In this document: one piece after another, positions 25,390 to 34,411 of the stretch | How the letters are laid out: every line of letters starts with the position of its first letter | How positions within the stretch are numbered: position 1 is the first letter of the stretch | Source of the DNA: Cytobacillus sp. FSL H8-0458 | GTDB taxonomy: Bacteria > Bacillota > Bacilli > Bacillales > Cytobacillaceae | Assembly: GCF_038002165.1 (NCBI RefSeq) | Contig: NZ_JBBOBR010000001.1 | Span: 1,302,001 to 1,366,000 of the forward strand | Length of the DNA: 64,000 nucleotides | Direction of reading: 5' to 3' | The notes under the pieces: generated by a model | Told to the model about the DNA's origin: nothing | Databases searched by the model: none | What the model saw: only the letters and a program-made list of their open reading frames with translations | Program-made: the position numbers and the translations under genes

Positions 25390-26535
25390 ATGAGTGCATT
25401 GGAAGGCATTAGAGTAATTGACTTAAGCCAGGTTATGGCAGGGCCTTATTGCGGTATGCTGCTGGCCGATATGGGTGCTGATGTCATTAAAGTTGAACCG
25501 CCAAAAGGGGAAAGCACCAGAAGATGGTCCCCTTATAAGGAAGGGGAAAGCGGCGCGTTTATGGCGATAAACCGGAATAAGCGCAGCATAACGCTTGATT
25601 TAAAAAGCGCAGAAGATCAGAAAGTATTTTATAAGTTAATTGAAACCGCTGATATTTTGATAGAAAATTTCCGTCCCGGGGTGGTTAAGCGTTTAGGCGT
25701 TGATTATGAAACACTCAATCAGATTAATCCGAAACTGATCTACTGTTCTATTTCAGGATTCGGACAGTATGGCCCATATTCATCCCGTGGCGGTTATGAC
25801 TTAATTGCACAGGGAATGACCGGAATTATGAGTGTGACAGGTGAACGGAATGGAAACCCGGTTAAATGCGGCCTTCCGATTATCGATTTGGGTTCTGGCC
25901 TGTTTTCTGTATACGGTATCTTATCCGCATTGTATGCCAGGGTTCATTCCAATGAGGGGCAGTATATTGATGCTTCTTTATATGATACGGGAATCGCATT
26001 GTCGGTTTGGGAAAGCACTCAATATTGGTTTACGGGAGAAACACCTGCACCTACTGGAAGCGGACATCGCTTGTCCGCTCCTTACCAGGCATTTCGTGCC
26101 AGTGATGGTTATTTTACGGTTGGTGCAGATACACCACATCATTGGCCGGTCTTTTGCCAGATCATCGGCAGACCTGAATTCTTATCGGATGACCGATTTG
26201 CTGATGACGCGTCTCGAATTCAGCACTTAGATGAATTTGTCCGATTAATTGAGGAGAAAACGAGTCTGAATCCGAGACATTACTGGCTGGAAAAATTCGA
26301 GAAAGCGGGAATTCCTGCTGGCCCGATAAATACCTATCCAGAATCTTTAACTGACCAGCACACACTATCCAGAAGAATGATAGAAGAGGTTGTGCACCCT
26401 GTTGCAGGGAAAATAAAAGCATTAGGGATTCCTGTCAAACTATCAAAAACACCTGGAAAGATAGCGAAATCAGCTCCTGTGCTGGGAGAACATAAGGAAG
26501 AGATTCTAAAAGAATTAGGACTCGCAGCTAAATAA
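25390..26535 (+). CDS. CaiB/BaiF family (class III) CoA-transferase
   Basis: A 381-residue class III CoA-transferase. It has the N-terminal signature LEGIRVIDLSQVMAGPYCGM, the MLADMGADVIKVEPP-type nucleotide region (here LLADMGADVIKVEPP), NRNKRSITLDLK, and the catalytic aspartate in IDASLYDT (D of the family motif). Such enzymes move CoA between carboxylic acids in the cytoplasm. Start is ATG 25390: GAAGGAG lies nine bases upstream, directly against an earlier ATG at 25381. With the crotonase and the hexapeptide-repeat protein it echoes the caiB-caiD-caiE set of carnitine metabolism. Confidence 0.88.
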   Translation: MSALEGIRVIDLSQVMAGPYCGMLLADMGADVIKVEPPKGESTRRWSPYKEGESGAFMAINRNKRSITLDLKSAEDQKVFYKLIETADILIENFRPGVVKRLGVDYETLNQINPKLIYCSISGFGQYGPYSSRGGYDLIAQGMTGIMSVTGERNGNPVKCGLPIIDLGSGLFSVYGILSALYARVHSNEGQYIDASLYDTGIALSVWESTQYWFTGETPAPTGSGHRLSAPYQAFRASDGYFTVGADTPHHWPVFCQIIGRPEFLSDDRFADDASRIQHLDEFVRLIEEKTSLNPRHYWLEKFEKAGIPAGPINTYPESLTDQHTLSRRMIEEVVHPVAGKIKALGIPVKLSKTPGKIAKSAPVLGEHKEEILKELGLAAK

Positions 26536-26580
26536 GGTGTGATAGATAAATCCTGATACTCATTAAGGAGAAGGATATGC

Positions 26581-27105
26581 ATGATTGAACAATTAAAAGG
26601 GCGGGTTCCGTCCATTCATGCCGAAACCATGATACATGGCTCGGCACAAGTGATTGGCGACGTCAGAATAGCCAAAAATGTCAGTGTTTGGCCTCAATCA
26701 GTCTTAAGAGCAGATGATGATAATTTTATCGAAATTGGTGAAGGAAGCAATATTCAGGACGGCTGTATCTGCCATGTGACACCTGAGGCTCCTTTAAGGA
26801 TAGGGAAAATGGTAACGGTGGGGCATGGTGCCATTTTACATGCCTGTACGATCGAGGATGGAGCTTTGATTGGCATTGGTTCGATTATTTTAGATGGGGC
26901 TGTCATTGAAAAAGGAGCACAAGTTGGAGCGGGTGCGTTAGTTCCTCTAGGGAAAGTGATTCCTAAAGGCAGCTTAGCAATTGGAGTTCCTGCCAAAATC
27001 GTGCGGGAACTAACAGAAAATGAAATACATGACCTGGAAAAAAATGCAGAAGAATACATCGAGCTATGGAAACGCGATTATCGTGAAGAGAGTGAGGAGT
27101 CATAA
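26581..27105 (+). CDS. Gamma-class carbonic anhydrase / CaiE-PaaY-like hexapeptide protein
   Basis: A 174-residue left-handed beta-helix protein. Hexapeptide repeats run from about residue 12 to 140 (VIGDVRIAKNVSVWPQSVLRAD, in part; GEGSNIQDGC; VGHGAILHACTIEDGALIGIGS). The likely zinc ligands, His in CHVT, VGHGA and LHAC, are present. Relatives include gamma-carbonic anhydrases, CaiE, and PaaY thioesterase; position among CoA-related genes favours a CaiE/PaaY-like role, but this is inference. Its stop TAA overlaps the next start (TAATG). Confidence 0.8.
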   Translation: MIEQLKGRVPSIHAETMIHGSAQVIGDVRIAKNVSVWPQSVLRADDDNFIEIGEGSNIQDGCICHVTPEAPLRIGKMVTVGHGAILHACTIEDGALIGIGSIILDGAVIEKGAQVGAGALVPLGKVIPKGSLAIGVPAKIVRELTENEIHDLEKNAEEYIELWKRDYREESEES

Positions 27106-28412
27106 TGATTAAAGAGAATAAAAGCTTAGCAGAAAGAGGCGACCGTGTTTTGCCCCCGGCTGCCAACAGAGTAACGAGGATAGGTGTAACGAAAGCATTT
27201 GGCTCAACCATAGAGGATGAGAACGGTAAAAAATATCTCGATTTTGCCAGTGGTGTTGGAGTAAATAATGTTGGACACTGCCATCCCGAGGTAATTGAAG
27301 CGGTTAAGCGGCAGCTGGATACCATGATTCATGTTGGCCATAATGTAGCTTACTATCCATCCTATATTCAATTAGCGGAGGAACTAAATGAATTAACCGG
27401 ATCACAGAAAATGGTGTACTTTTCAAATAGCGGAGCAGAAGCGAATGAGGGAGCTATCAAATTAGCGAAAAAAGCGACAAAGCGTCCAGCCATCCTATCA
27501 TTCAAACGGGGTTTCCATGGACGGACACTCGCAACGACATCGATCACTTTCTCAAGCTCAGCTTATCGACAGGATTATGAGGGTCTTCTTCCAAGCGTAT
27601 ATGCTTGTGAATATCCATATCCTTTTAGAACCGGGCTAAATTATGAAGAAGAGACGAAACGATGTATTCAAAGCATCAATGAAGTATTCCAGTATCAAGT
27701 GGCTCCATCCCAGGTGGCAGCCATAATCCTTGAACCTGTACAGGGAGAGGGCGGGTATATTGTACCTCCGAAAGAATTTTTGAAACAAATAAGAGAAATA
27801 TGTGATCAGCATGGGATATTGCTTATTTTTGATGAAGTTCAAACCGGTTTCGGAAGAACGGGGAAAATGTTTGCCTATGAACATTTTGGAGTAGAGCCGG
27901 ACATTCTTACCTTAGGAAAGGGAATTGCTTCAGGCTTCCCTTTAAGTGCCATCATTGCCAAGAAAGAAATTATGGAGAAATGGGAGCCGGGAACACATGG
28001 AGGCACTTATGGCGGAAACCCTGTCTCGTGTGCGGCTGCCTTGGCTTCCATTGAAATTCTAAAACGGGAAGGTATAGATAATGCCCAAACTTTAGGGGGA
28101 TATCTAAAACAGCAATTATATGATTTGAAATCAGAATTTTCGGTCATCGGTGATGTGAGAGGTCTGGGCCTGATGATCGGCATAGAGTTCACGGATGAAA
28201 AAGGCCGCCCGGATGCCAGTACAGTAAATTGGCTGAAGAATTTTGCTTTAGAACACGGAGTCATTCTTTTAACCTGCGGCACGGAGAAGAATGTTTTGCG
28301 GTTTATCCCGCCTGTAACGGTATCAAAAGAGGAACTTGATCAGGCAGTTTTTGTACTGAAAGAAGGATTGCAGCAGCTCGCAAAAAAGGAGAACGGTCAT
28401 GCTATATATTAA
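27105..28412 (+). CDS. Class III aminotransferase, GabT-like
   Basis: A 435-residue PLP enzyme. Landmarks: GVGVNNVGHCHPEV, SNSGAEANEGAIKLAKKATKR (in part), EPVQGEGGY, the aspartate in FDEVQTGFGRTG that holds the pyridine nitrogen, and the Schiff-base lysine in LGKGIASGFP. The set fits 4-aminobutyrate or similar omega-amino acid:2-oxoglutarate aminotransferases. The dehydrogenase that follows is GabD-like, so amino acid to semialdehyde to acid is the natural pair, although the true substrate may not be GABA. It shares one base with the preceding stop and overlaps the next start by 14 bases. Confidence 0.85.
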   Translation: MIKENKSLAERGDRVLPPAANRVTRIGVTKAFGSTIEDENGKKYLDFASGVGVNNVGHCHPEVIEAVKRQLDTMIHVGHNVAYYPSYIQLAEELNELTGSQKMVYFSNSGAEANEGAIKLAKKATKRPAILSFKRGFHGRTLATTSITFSSSAYRQDYEGLLPSVYACEYPYPFRTGLNYEEETKRCIQSINEVFQYQVAPSQVAAIILEPVQGEGGYIVPPKEFLKQIREICDQHGILLIFDEVQTGFGRTGKMFAYEHFGVEPDILTLGKGIASGFPLSAIIAKKEIMEKWEPGTHGGTYGGNPVSCAAALASIEILKREGIDNAQTLGGYLKQQLYDLKSEFSVIGDVRGLGLMIGIEFTDEKGRPDASTVNWLKNFALEHGVILLTCGTEKNVLRFIPPVTVSKEELDQAVFVLKEGLQQLAKKENGHAIY

Positions 28413-29823
28413 TGGTGAATGGAAATCTTCCAATAAAAATAAATCGATAACTGTGTATAATCCTGCTACTTTAGAAAAATTTGGTACGGTCGCTTATGGA
28501 GGAAAGGAAGAGGCCGAGGAAGCAATCCAGGCAGCATCCGCTGCCTTTCAAGACTGGAAGAAAACAAGCGCAGTTGAGAAATCACAATATCTTAGAAAAA
28601 TCGCCGATTGTCTAAGAGAAAGAGAAGAAGATCTGGCAGTAACCATTACGAAAGAGATGGGGAAACCTCTGAAAGAATCCCTTGGTGAAGTCAAACTGGC
28701 GATTTCCTATATGGATTGGTATGCAGAGGAAGCGAAGCGTATTTATGGGGAGACCATTCCAGCTTCCAGCAGGGATAAACGCATACTGGTACTGCAGGAG
28801 CCGGTTGGAGTGACGGGCGCGATTACACCATGGAACTTTCCAGCCGCCATGGTTACCCGCAAAATTGCACCAGCGTTAGCTGCCGGGTGTCCTGTCATCC
28901 TAAAACCAGCTTCAGCTACTCCCTTAACGGCAGTGAAGATATTCGAAGCCATTCATCAGGCTGGCCTGCCTAAAGGAGTAGCCAATTTGATTATTGGACC
29001 TTCTAATGAGATTGCTCAAACGTTATTAGACAGCAAGCAGGTGCGAAAACTGACTTTCACAGGTTCAACGGCAGTTGGGAAAAAGCTGATGAGAGACGCA
29101 TCAAATACGGTCAAAAAAGTTTCAATGGAATTAGGCGGTCATGCCCCCTTTATCGTATTTGAGGACGCTGATTTAGAGAAAGCCGCAGAAGCAGCGGTTG
29201 CAAGCAAGTTCAGGAATGCAGGACAAACGTGTGTATGCACAAACCGGATTTATGTTCAGAAGGAAGCCGCAGAGGAATTTACCCGCTTGTTTGCAGAAAA
29301 GGTAAATCGTCTGCAAATCGGGAATGGCATGGATGATGATACAGATATTGGGCCATTAATTAATGAAGAGAGCCTTGATAAAGTTGTTGAACATGTGGAG
29401 GATGCCAAAGAAAAAGGCGGTGTGGTTATCTGCGGCGGATCTCTGGCAGATATGAATGCTAAAGGTGTATTCTATCAGCCTACGGTTATACAGCATGCAC
29501 ATGAATCGATGAAGATTGCAAGAGAAGAAACATTTGGCCCAGTGGTGCCGATTTTCACCTTCGAAACGGAAGAAGAAGCAATCGAACGGGCCAATCATCC
29601 AGAATACGGACTTGCATCTTACTGCTTCACTTCTGATTTAAATCGCGCCTTCAGGGTAATGGAATCTCTCGAATATGGCATTATTGGCATTAATGATGCG
29701 ATGCCGACAACAGCGCAAGCCCCGTTCGGAGGAATGAAGGAAAGCGGTGTAGGAAGGGAAGGCGGCAAGTACGGATTGATGGAGTATCTGGAAGAGAAGT
29801 TTGTCTCATTGAATATTGGATAA
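28399..29823 (+). CDS. NAD(P)-dependent aldehyde dehydrogenase, succinate-semialdehyde type
   Basis: A 474-residue aldehyde dehydrogenase. It shows the Rossmann motif FTGSTAVGKK, the general-base region SMELGGHAPFIVFEDADL with its glutamate, and the catalytic cysteine in GQTCVCTNR; the end motif KESGVGREGGKYGLMEYLE (in part) is typical of GabD. It would oxidise succinate semialdehyde or a similar omega-semialdehyde to the acid. AAAGGAG precedes ATG 28399, which lies within the end of the aminotransferase gene, so the two are translationally coupled. Confidence 0.88.
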   Translation: MLYINGEWKSSNKNKSITVYNPATLEKFGTVAYGGKEEAEEAIQAASAAFQDWKKTSAVEKSQYLRKIADCLREREEDLAVTITKEMGKPLKESLGEVKLAISYMDWYAEEAKRIYGETIPASSRDKRILVLQEPVGVTGAITPWNFPAAMVTRKIAPALAAGCPVILKPASATPLTAVKIFEAIHQAGLPKGVANLIIGPSNEIAQTLLDSKQVRKLTFTGSTAVGKKLMRDASNTVKKVSMELGGHAPFIVFEDADLEKAAEAAVASKFRNAGQTCVCTNRIYVQKEAAEEFTRLFAEKVNRLQIGNGMDDDTDIGPLINEESLDKVVEHVEDAKEKGGVVICGGSLADMNAKGVFYQPTVIQHAHESMKIAREETFGPVVPIFTFETEEEAIERANHPEYGLASYCFTSDLNRAFRVMESLEYGIIGINDAMPTTAQAPFGGMKESGVGREGGKYGLMEYLEEKFVSLNIG

Positions 29824-29840
29824 TCAAAGGGGCCATCAGA

Positions 29841-31241
29841 ATGGATTTATTAATGAAGGAAATAAGAAGCATGATACCTTCAGAACAAATTTTAACGAGT
29901 TTGGCTGATCGATATAGTTATAGTTATGATGCTTCATTCGGCACCTATCTTCCTGAAGTGGTCATCCAGGTGAAAAACAAGGAGGAGATTTCTGCACTTC
30001 TGAAGCTGGCAAATACATTTAACATACCGGTATACCCAAGAGGACAGGGGACTTCTTTAAGTGGAGGTCCTCTCCCTGTTAAGGGGGGAATGGTTTTAGA
30101 TATGTCTCAATGGAATGGTGATTTAAAAATTTATCCTGATGATTTGGTGGCTGTCGTATCACCGGGTGTACTGACATCGAACATCAATCAGGATGCAGAA
30201 AAGTTTGGACTCATGTACCCCCCTGATCCAAGCAGCGCCCATGTATCAACGATAGGAGGGAATTTAGCGGAAAACTCCGGCGGACCGAGGGGCTTAAAAT
30301 ATGGGGTAACGAAGGATTATGTTATTGGGTTGGAAGTGGTGACACCTGAGGGAGAAATCATCAAAACAGGCGGAAAAACAATTAAGAATGTAACTGGCTA
30401 TGACTTAACCAAATTGATCGTTGGATCGGAAGGCACGCTTGGGATCATTACGGAAGCAACACTGAAATTAGTGCCAAAGCCTCCAGCATCAAGGACCATG
30501 ATGGCTGTCTTTGATGATCTTGTCCAGTCAGGCACAGCGATTTCAAAAATATTAACTTCCGGCATCCTTCCGGCCAAAATGGAGATAATGGATCAGTCTT
30601 CCATAATAGCTGTGGAGAACTATCAGCCGCTGGGGCTCCCTATTGAGGCAGAAGCCATACTCTTAATAGAACTCGATGGCCACCCTCTGGCTATTGAAGA
30701 AGAAATGAAAAAAATTGAGGAGATTTTTGCAGACTTTGAATCTGTGAAAGTGAAAATAGCAGAAAATATGGACGAAGCACAGAGTTACTGGAGAGCAAGG
30801 AAGCTGGTTTCTCCGGCTATAGTCAAAATAAAACCAACTAAAGTATCTGAAGATGCCACAGTGCCCCGCAGCAAGATTCCTGATATGTTCCAAAAGCTAA
30901 AAGAAATCCGGGAAAAATACGATGTGCATCTCGTAGTGTTTGGGCATGCGGGTGACGGAAACCTTCATCCAAATATTATCTGTGATAAAAGGGATACGGA
31001 AGAAATGATCCGGGTTGAAAAAGCGGTTGAAGAGATCTTTAAAGCTGCTGTTGAACTGGGAGGGACACTCTCCGGTGAACATGGAATTGGAACATTGAAA
31101 GCTCCTTTTATGGAAATGGAATTAGGTGCAGCCGGTCTTGATATGATGAAACGAATTAAACAAATATGGGACCCGAATAATATTTTAAATCCCGGTAAAA
31201 TCTTTCCTGAAGAAGGCCAGAAGCTGGTGCTTAGGGAATGA
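29841..31241 (+). CDS. FAD-linked 2-hydroxyacid oxidase subunit, GlcD-like
   Basis: A 466-residue FAD enzyme of the GlcD/D-lactate dehydrogenase/D-2-hydroxyglutarate dehydrogenase group. Residues 35-210 form the PCMH-type FAD domain (YPRGQGTSLSGGPLPV; SSAHVSTIGGNLAENSGGP in part). The C-terminal half has the substrate and metal-binding motif VFGHAGDGNLHPN and GTLSGEHGIGTLK. It would oxidise a 2-hydroxy acid to the keto acid at the membrane, passing electrons to the Fe-S protein encoded next (overlap ATGA). Substrate could be glycolate, lactate, 2-hydroxyglutarate or an operon-specific acid. Confidence 0.87.
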   Translation: MDLLMKEIRSMIPSEQILTSLADRYSYSYDASFGTYLPEVVIQVKNKEEISALLKLANTFNIPVYPRGQGTSLSGGPLPVKGGMVLDMSQWNGDLKIYPDDLVAVVSPGVLTSNINQDAEKFGLMYPPDPSSAHVSTIGGNLAENSGGPRGLKYGVTKDYVIGLEVVTPEGEIIKTGGKTIKNVTGYDLTKLIVGSEGTLGIITEATLKLVPKPPASRTMMAVFDDLVQSGTAISKILTSGILPAKMEIMDQSSIIAVENYQPLGLPIEAEAILLIELDGHPLAIEEEMKKIEEIFADFESVKVKIAENMDEAQSYWRARKLVSPAIVKIKPTKVSEDATVPRSKIPDMFQKLKEIREKYDVHLVVFGHAGDGNLHPNIICDKRDTEEMIRVEKAVEEIFKAAVELGGTLSGEHGIGTLKAPFMEMELGAAGLDMMKRIKQIWDPNNILNPGKIFPEEGQKLVLRE

Positions 31242-32536
31242 GTACGGGAGCCGGTCTAAAAGACAGATTACATTATAATGAGACGTTTAATTGTGTCCAA
31301 TGCGGATATTGCCTGCCGGTTTGCCCCACTTACGAAACGATGGAGAGCGAGGTGCATTCGCCGCGCGGTCGCATTAATCTTGTCAAAATGCTGGCAGAAG
31401 ACAAGATCAAGGCAGAGGATTTGCGGGAACCAATCGAAAAATGCCTGGGATGCCGCGCATGCGAAACTGCCTGTCCGACCAGCGTGCAGTATGGGAAGAT
31501 TTTAGAAGGTGCCAAAGAAGTTCTGGAATTTGCAGAGCAAAAATCGAAAGCGCAAAAAATAAGTGAATCCTTGATTTTTGATCAAATGTTTCCATCAAAG
31601 AGATGGATGAATACAATCGGTAATCTTTCATGGTTTTATCAAAAGTCCGGGCTGCAAAAAATGGCACAAAGAACAGGGATAACTCACCTTGCTCCGCTTC
31701 ACATGGGGAAATTTGAGTCCGTTCTCCCTGATCTTCCATCTCCCGCAGAAAGGAAAAAAAGGGTTCAAGTCTACAAAGCGTCTGGAACCAGAAAAATCAC
31801 TGTTGGATTCATTACCGGCTGTGTCATGGATGCCATCTTCTATGAGACGAACAGGAACACAATCGACCTGCTCACCAAGGCAGGAGCTGACGTATTTATT
31901 CCTGTAAGTCAGACGTGCTGTGGAGCCCTGCATGCCCATGCTGGAAAAATAGCGGACGCTAAAGATCTTGCCAAACGAAATATAGAGGCATTTGAAAAGG
32001 AAGAAGCAGACTATATCGTTAACAATGCTGGAGGGTGCGGCGCGACTCTATTGGAATATGGTGAACTTTTTAAGGGAGACAGCGATTGGGAAAGCCGAGC
32101 ACAAGCTCTTTCAAATAAGGTAAGAGATATTTCACAGGTGCTATCTGAATTAGATGGTTTGAGCTTTACCAAGGAAGTGAATGGAACCATAACCTTTCAG
32201 CCATCCTGTCATATGATCAATGTTCAAAAGGTAAAAGATGAGCCACTATCTTTGTTAAAGCAAGTAACAAGCAAAGGGTACCGTGAAATGAAGGACAAGG
32301 AACGGTGCTGTGGATCCGCAGGCATCTATAATATTGTTAACTACGAGGATTCGATGGAGATATTGGATATTAAAATGAAAAATGTGAAAGACACAAATGC
32401 ATCAATTATTGTAACTTCAAATCCAGGATGCCTGCTGCAAATGAAATTAGGTATTCAAAGGGAAGGGCTTGAGAAGAGTGTAAGAGCTGTTCATCTTGTA
32501 GATTTGCTGGTGGAGGCAGGGGCGGTTTCTAAATAA
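31238..32536 (+). CDS. Iron-sulfur oxidoreductase subunit, GlcF-like
   Basis: A 432-residue protein with two 4Fe-4S clusters near the N-terminus (CVQCGYCLPVCP and CLGCRACETACP) and two CCG domains (TCCGALHAHAG; RCCGSAGIYN) that bind a further centre. GlcF-type subunits take electrons from GlcD and pass them to the quinone pool. Start ATG overlaps the GlcD stop by four bases. Last gene of the sigma-54 operon; a terminator hairpin follows about 60 bases later. Confidence 0.87.
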   Translation: MSTGAGLKDRLHYNETFNCVQCGYCLPVCPTYETMESEVHSPRGRINLVKMLAEDKIKAEDLREPIEKCLGCRACETACPTSVQYGKILEGAKEVLEFAEQKSKAQKISESLIFDQMFPSKRWMNTIGNLSWFYQKSGLQKMAQRTGITHLAPLHMGKFESVLPDLPSPAERKKRVQVYKASGTRKITVGFITGCVMDAIFYETNRNTIDLLTKAGADVFIPVSQTCCGALHAHAGKIADAKDLAKRNIEAFEKEEADYIVNNAGGCGATLLEYGELFKGDSDWESRAQALSNKVRDISQVLSELDGLSFTKEVNGTITFQPSCHMINVQKVKDEPLSLLKQVTSKGYREMKDKERCCGSAGIYNIVNYEDSMEILDIKMKNVKDTNASIIVTSNPGCLLQMKLGIQREGLEKSVRAVHLVDLLVEAGAVSK

Positions 32537-32596
32537 TTTATAATTAATAAAGAAGCAACTGTAATAGATTCAACAGTTATCCCTATATTTAAAATT

Positions 32597-32629
32597 AAGC
32601 AGCCTTCAAAAATTTTTGTGGGGCTGTTT
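32597..32629 (+). terminator. Terminator of the sigma-54 operon
   Basis: AAGCAGCC (32597-32604) pairs with GGCTGTTT (32622-32629) through one G-U pair, followed by C-TTT. It is a moderately strong structure in the right place after the glcF-like gene. Confidence 0.6.
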
Positions 32630-32634
32630 CTTTA

Positions 32635-33161
32635 TGTTCTTTAAAAAGTCTCTTTGAGTTAATATTAATTTATTAAGGTGACATAAAAGCGGAGGTTAAT
32701 AATTGAGGAAACAAGGTTGTCAGGTATGTTTCCAGATTAAAGGTTCAGCAAAAATCGCTATGGGGAAAAAGAGACTTGTGATGCTTACTTAAATGGCAGC
32801 ACCATAACAAGAATAACATAAGGGACGGTTTTGGATATTGACTATGGAACGCCAGAACCGTCCCTGTTTTTCAAAGATATTGTACTTGAATACTCGAAAT
32901 GTCACAAAATGCCCAATAGAAAAAGGCCGTGGTTAACAAAAGACCAATTAAAGGAGCTGCAAAAAAAGTGGAGAGTTTTAAATCAAAAATCAAATTAACT
33001 AAAGACAGCTTTATTATTGTTGTAACTGACTTAAAGAATCAAAAATTTAAAATGAGACCTTTTCTTCTTTTCTACTATCTAATAGTATATGGGAATTATT
33101 TGGGTAAATACTGATTAGCATATAAGGTAAATAAAATAATGAAAAAATAGAAAGGGATTTT
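32635..33161. other. Gene-poor gap with a strong hairpin
   Basis: AGGGACGGTTTTGG (32821-32834) pairs with CCAGAACCGTCCCT (32852-32865) and is followed by GTTTTTC, a strong terminator. Nothing coding is convincing on its left. On its right a 61-codon frame from GTG 32929 has no good ribosome binding site and is probably chance. From here on the DNA becomes noticeably more AT-rich, marking the left side of the defence island. Confidence 0.5.
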
Positions 33162-34109
33162 ATGAGAATATTAATAGAAATTCTAGTAAGAGTTTCAGTA
33201 TTTTATGATTATTGGATTGAAAATTCAATTACAAATAGGAAATTTAGGAAAGCATATTTTCTCCAAATTATTTACAGTTTAATTTTAACTACACCTATAG
33301 GATTGGTTATTTTTTTATTTTTCTCAATAGGGGGGAGTTATCTATGGGACATACAACAAAGTTCTAATCTAGGTTGGCTTTTCTTTACATTATTCTTTTT
33401 CATCATATTAAATTTAATCTTATTTACAAATTTTAAAGAGAAAGAATTTAACATAGCACAATTAATTTTAAATTTCTTTTTTGTAATTAGTTATCTAAAG
33501 GAGAATAAGAATGGGTTTGGAATTAAAAATGCAATTATTTTTATTATTATAAGTACTTTACTATTAAGTTCGGCTAGTATATATGCATTTTATTTTACAT
33601 TTCCAACTATCCTTAATGCCAAGAGTGCAATTTGTATTGTAGTGATATGTATTCTACTAAGCACCTTTATTTTTAGTGAATCATCAACTAATGTCTTCCA
33701 ACGCTCAGTAAGACAGATAGTACTTTTTTTAATGGTGTTTTTAACTTTATTATTTGCTACTTTGTATGAAGTTTTAAAATCAACTAGTGATTTAGGATCC
33801 CTTTCAATACCAGCTTTGTTCTTGTTACTTTTCGGTTTGATATTTAATCTAGCAACAATTGGAGATAAGCTTAGAGACTTTTATACGGTGAGTATGGAGA
33901 GTTTTGGTATTAAAATAATTGAAATACGCCAGTTCCTTCATGAAAACTATTCATTACAAAAAGAGTTTCACCAAAGTAAAAAGGCATTAGCTGGTTTATA
34001 CTTTATTTGGAATATTGGTAGTAGAAGAGATAAAGTCAAAATAATTGGTGTGTCTATAATATTTATAATTATTTATGTACTCTTAGTAATATTTTTTATA
34101 TCCTCTTAA
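33162..34109 (+). CDS. Hypothetical multi-spanning membrane protein
   Basis: A 315-residue protein with about six to seven hydrophobic segments (for example LILTTPIGLVIFLFFSIGG, AIIFIIISTLLLSSASIYAF and the last VSIIFIIIYVLLVIFFISS). Between the sixth and last helix is a charged region of about 60 residues that is probably cytoplasmic. No family recognised. Codon use is much more AT-rich than in the operon to the left, suggesting acquired DNA. AAAGGGATT lies before ATG 33162. Standing alone before the McrBC operon, it could be island cargo; no function is proposed. Confidence 0.6.
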   Translation: MRILIEILVRVSVFYDYWIENSITNRKFRKAYFLQIIYSLILTTPIGLVIFLFFSIGGSYLWDIQQSSNLGWLFFTLFFFIILNLILFTNFKEKEFNIAQLILNFFFVISYLKENKNGFGIKNAIIFIIISTLLLSSASIYAFYFTFPTILNAKSAICIVVICILLSTFIFSESSTNVFQRSVRQIVLFLMVFLTLLFATLYEVLKSTSDLGSLSIPALFLLLFGLIFNLATIGDKLRDFYTVSMESFGIKIIEIRQFLHENYSLQKEFHQSKKALAGLYFIWNIGSRRDKVKIIGVSIIFIIIYVLLVIFFISS

Positions 34110-34309
34110 ATTAATGTTTTATAAGAGAATTAATTATATATCTTTGTTAGCTAAGGGTTTGTTATTTTCTAGCTTCCTAATTTAGCCAACAGTCTTTGAT
34201 AGGAAAACTAAAAAATAATTTTATAAAAAGAGAATCTATAATATCTGCGAAAAGGTTTATATAAAGAAAAGCTCAAATAGTCGTTTAAGAATCATTCCCC
34301 CATTTTAGA

Positions 34310-34341
34310 AAGAGGGGAAGTTTTTTTACCCCTCTTAATTT
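34310..34341 (+). terminator. Terminator between the membrane protein and mcrB
   Basis: AAGAGGGG (34310-34317) pairs with CCCCTCTT (34329-34336), followed by AATTTT. It separates the membrane-protein gene from the McrBC promoter. Confidence 0.6.
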
Positions 34342-34355
34342 TAGTACAGGTTAAC

Positions 34356-34364
34356 TGGTATACT
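34356..34364 (+). promoter_or_regulatory. Extended -10 promoter of mcrBC
   Basis: TGGTATACT, an extended -10 element with a near-consensus hexamer. Transcription would begin about 34371, right at the first possible ATG (34373), which supports translation starting instead at ATG 34412. Confidence 0.5.
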
Positions 34365-34411
34365 ATTACCATATGAGCGGTAAGGAAGATTTTTCAGGGA
34401 GGGAATGGCAA

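Noticed and set aside
27840-27856. CAAACCGGTTTCGG inside the aminotransferase gene, similar to the LacI operators
   Set aside because: It lies in the middle of a coding region, lacks the full palindrome and is explained by the codons for QTGFG.
32929-33114. 61-codon frame from GTG
   Set aside because: No ribosome binding site and Lys-rich composition expected of AT-rich non-coding DNA.
34373-34411. Longer N-terminus of McrB from ATG 34373
   Set aside because: There is no ribosome binding site and the promoter's expected start point falls at this codon; ATG 34412 has a good site and begins at the EVE fold.
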